A stretch of DNA of 5,501 nucleotides. Source: an uncultured Fimbriimonadales bacterium (GTDB lineage Bacteria; Armatimonadota; Fimbriimonadia; Fimbriimonadales; GBS-DC). Positions 5,221-5,501 of the stretch are shown one piece after another (the stretch's first letter is position 1; each line of letters begins with the position of its first letter). The translations under genes were made by a program, and so were the position numbers. The stretch spans positions 1-5,501 of the forward strand of contig CALAMM010000019.1 in the NCBI GenBank assembly GCA_937925775.1, written 5' to 3'. A model generated the notes under the pieces. It was not told the DNA's origin, searched no databases, and saw nothing but the letters and a program-made list of their open reading frames with translations.

Positions 5221-5501
5221 TGATTGTTAGAGAGTGGCTCAAGAAGCTGATGGACACCAGCGAGCGCGATGTGAAGCGACTGATGAGCGTTGTTCAGAAA
5301 ATCAACGCGCTCGAACCCGATTTTCAGGCGTTATCCAACGAACAACTGAGAGCGAAAACCGACGAATTCAAGAAGCGACTACAGGACGGCGAAACGCTGG
5401 ACGATCTTCTGCCTGAGGCGTTCGCGGCGTGTCGCGAGGCGGCGCGGCGCACGCTGAACATGCGCCACTTCGATGTGCAGCTAATCGGCGGCATCGTGCT
5501 G
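5220..5501 (+). CDS. secA: SecA preprotein translocase ATPase, N-terminal part
   Basis: SecA is the ATPase that drives secretory proteins through the SecYEG channel at the inner face of the membrane. The 94 visible codons carry family hallmarks in order: WLKKLMDTSERDVKRL, then INALEPDFQALSNEQLRAKT, then LDDLLPEAFAACREAARRTL and MRHFDVQLIGGIVL. The last includes the Q-motif glutamine of the first nucleotide-binding domain. The Walker A motif (usually GEGKT) would lie just beyond the right edge, so the gene is cut by the window rather than broken. The start at 5220 has better spacing from GGAGG than the ATG at 5217; choosing 5217 adds one methionine. The gene is divergent from the R-M operon with about 130 bases between them. 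Identification is secure. Confidence 0.97.
   Translation, partial: MIVREWLKKLMDTSERDVKRLMSVVQKINALEPDFQALSNEQLRAKTDEFKKRLQDGETLDDLLPEAFAACREAARRTLNMRHFDVQLIGGIVL

Overview
The window looks like a chromosomal segment of a moderately GC-rich, non-model bacterium. The ordinary flanks carry the start of secA on the right, and on the left a secreted, lineage-specific protein with an STN-like domain. Between them sits a DNA restriction-modification (R-M) cassette. I cannot fix the phylum from sequence alone. The proteins and the GGGGTAyAAT promoters would fit a hot-spring or environmental lineage such as Armatimonadota, but that is a weak guess.

Layout: (1) 3-83, + strand, is the last 26 codons of an unidentified gene. 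(2) 84-291 is a convergent intergenic region. It is packed with inverted repeats: two short hairpins, then a palindromic MITE-like element of about 130 bp that contains two inverted copies of a GAGATTCCTCG...CGGAATGAC unit. (3) 292-2273, - strand, is one secreted protein gene (signal peptide plus STN-like domain) that appears split by a single-base frameshift near 1138. (4) 2331-5086, - strand, is a two-gene operon. A predicted PD-(D/E)XK-type restriction endonuclease (4073-5086) comes first, followed with overlapping stop/start by a large beta-class DNA adenine methyltransferase (2331-4070). (5) 5087-5219 is a divergent promoter region. (6) 5220-5501, + strand, is the N-terminal 94 codons of SecA, truncated by the window edge.

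How the genes work together: the methyltransferase should mark host DNA at the site cut by the nuclease. The nuclease gene is first, but its perfect TATAAT box lies so close to the ATG that its mRNA should be leaderless. The methyltransferase has a strong GGAGG ribosome site. This offers a way to keep protection ahead of cutting without a C-protein, and no C-protein gene is visible. The R-M genes look less GC-rich than the left flank. They lie between two near-identical 13-bp direct repeats (2291-2303 and 5093-5105) that double as the -10 regions of the flanking minus-strand genes, suggesting an acquired cassette.

Points most worth a second look: the methyltransferase appears to be an internal tandem duplication, with a degenerate N-terminal methylase half fused to an active C-terminal half. 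It ends in a homing-endonuclease-associated-type repeat. A short hydrophobic ORF overlaps the secA start and carries a W-I-x4-G-I string like that in the SecM arrest peptide, although a competing promoter explanation is at least as good.
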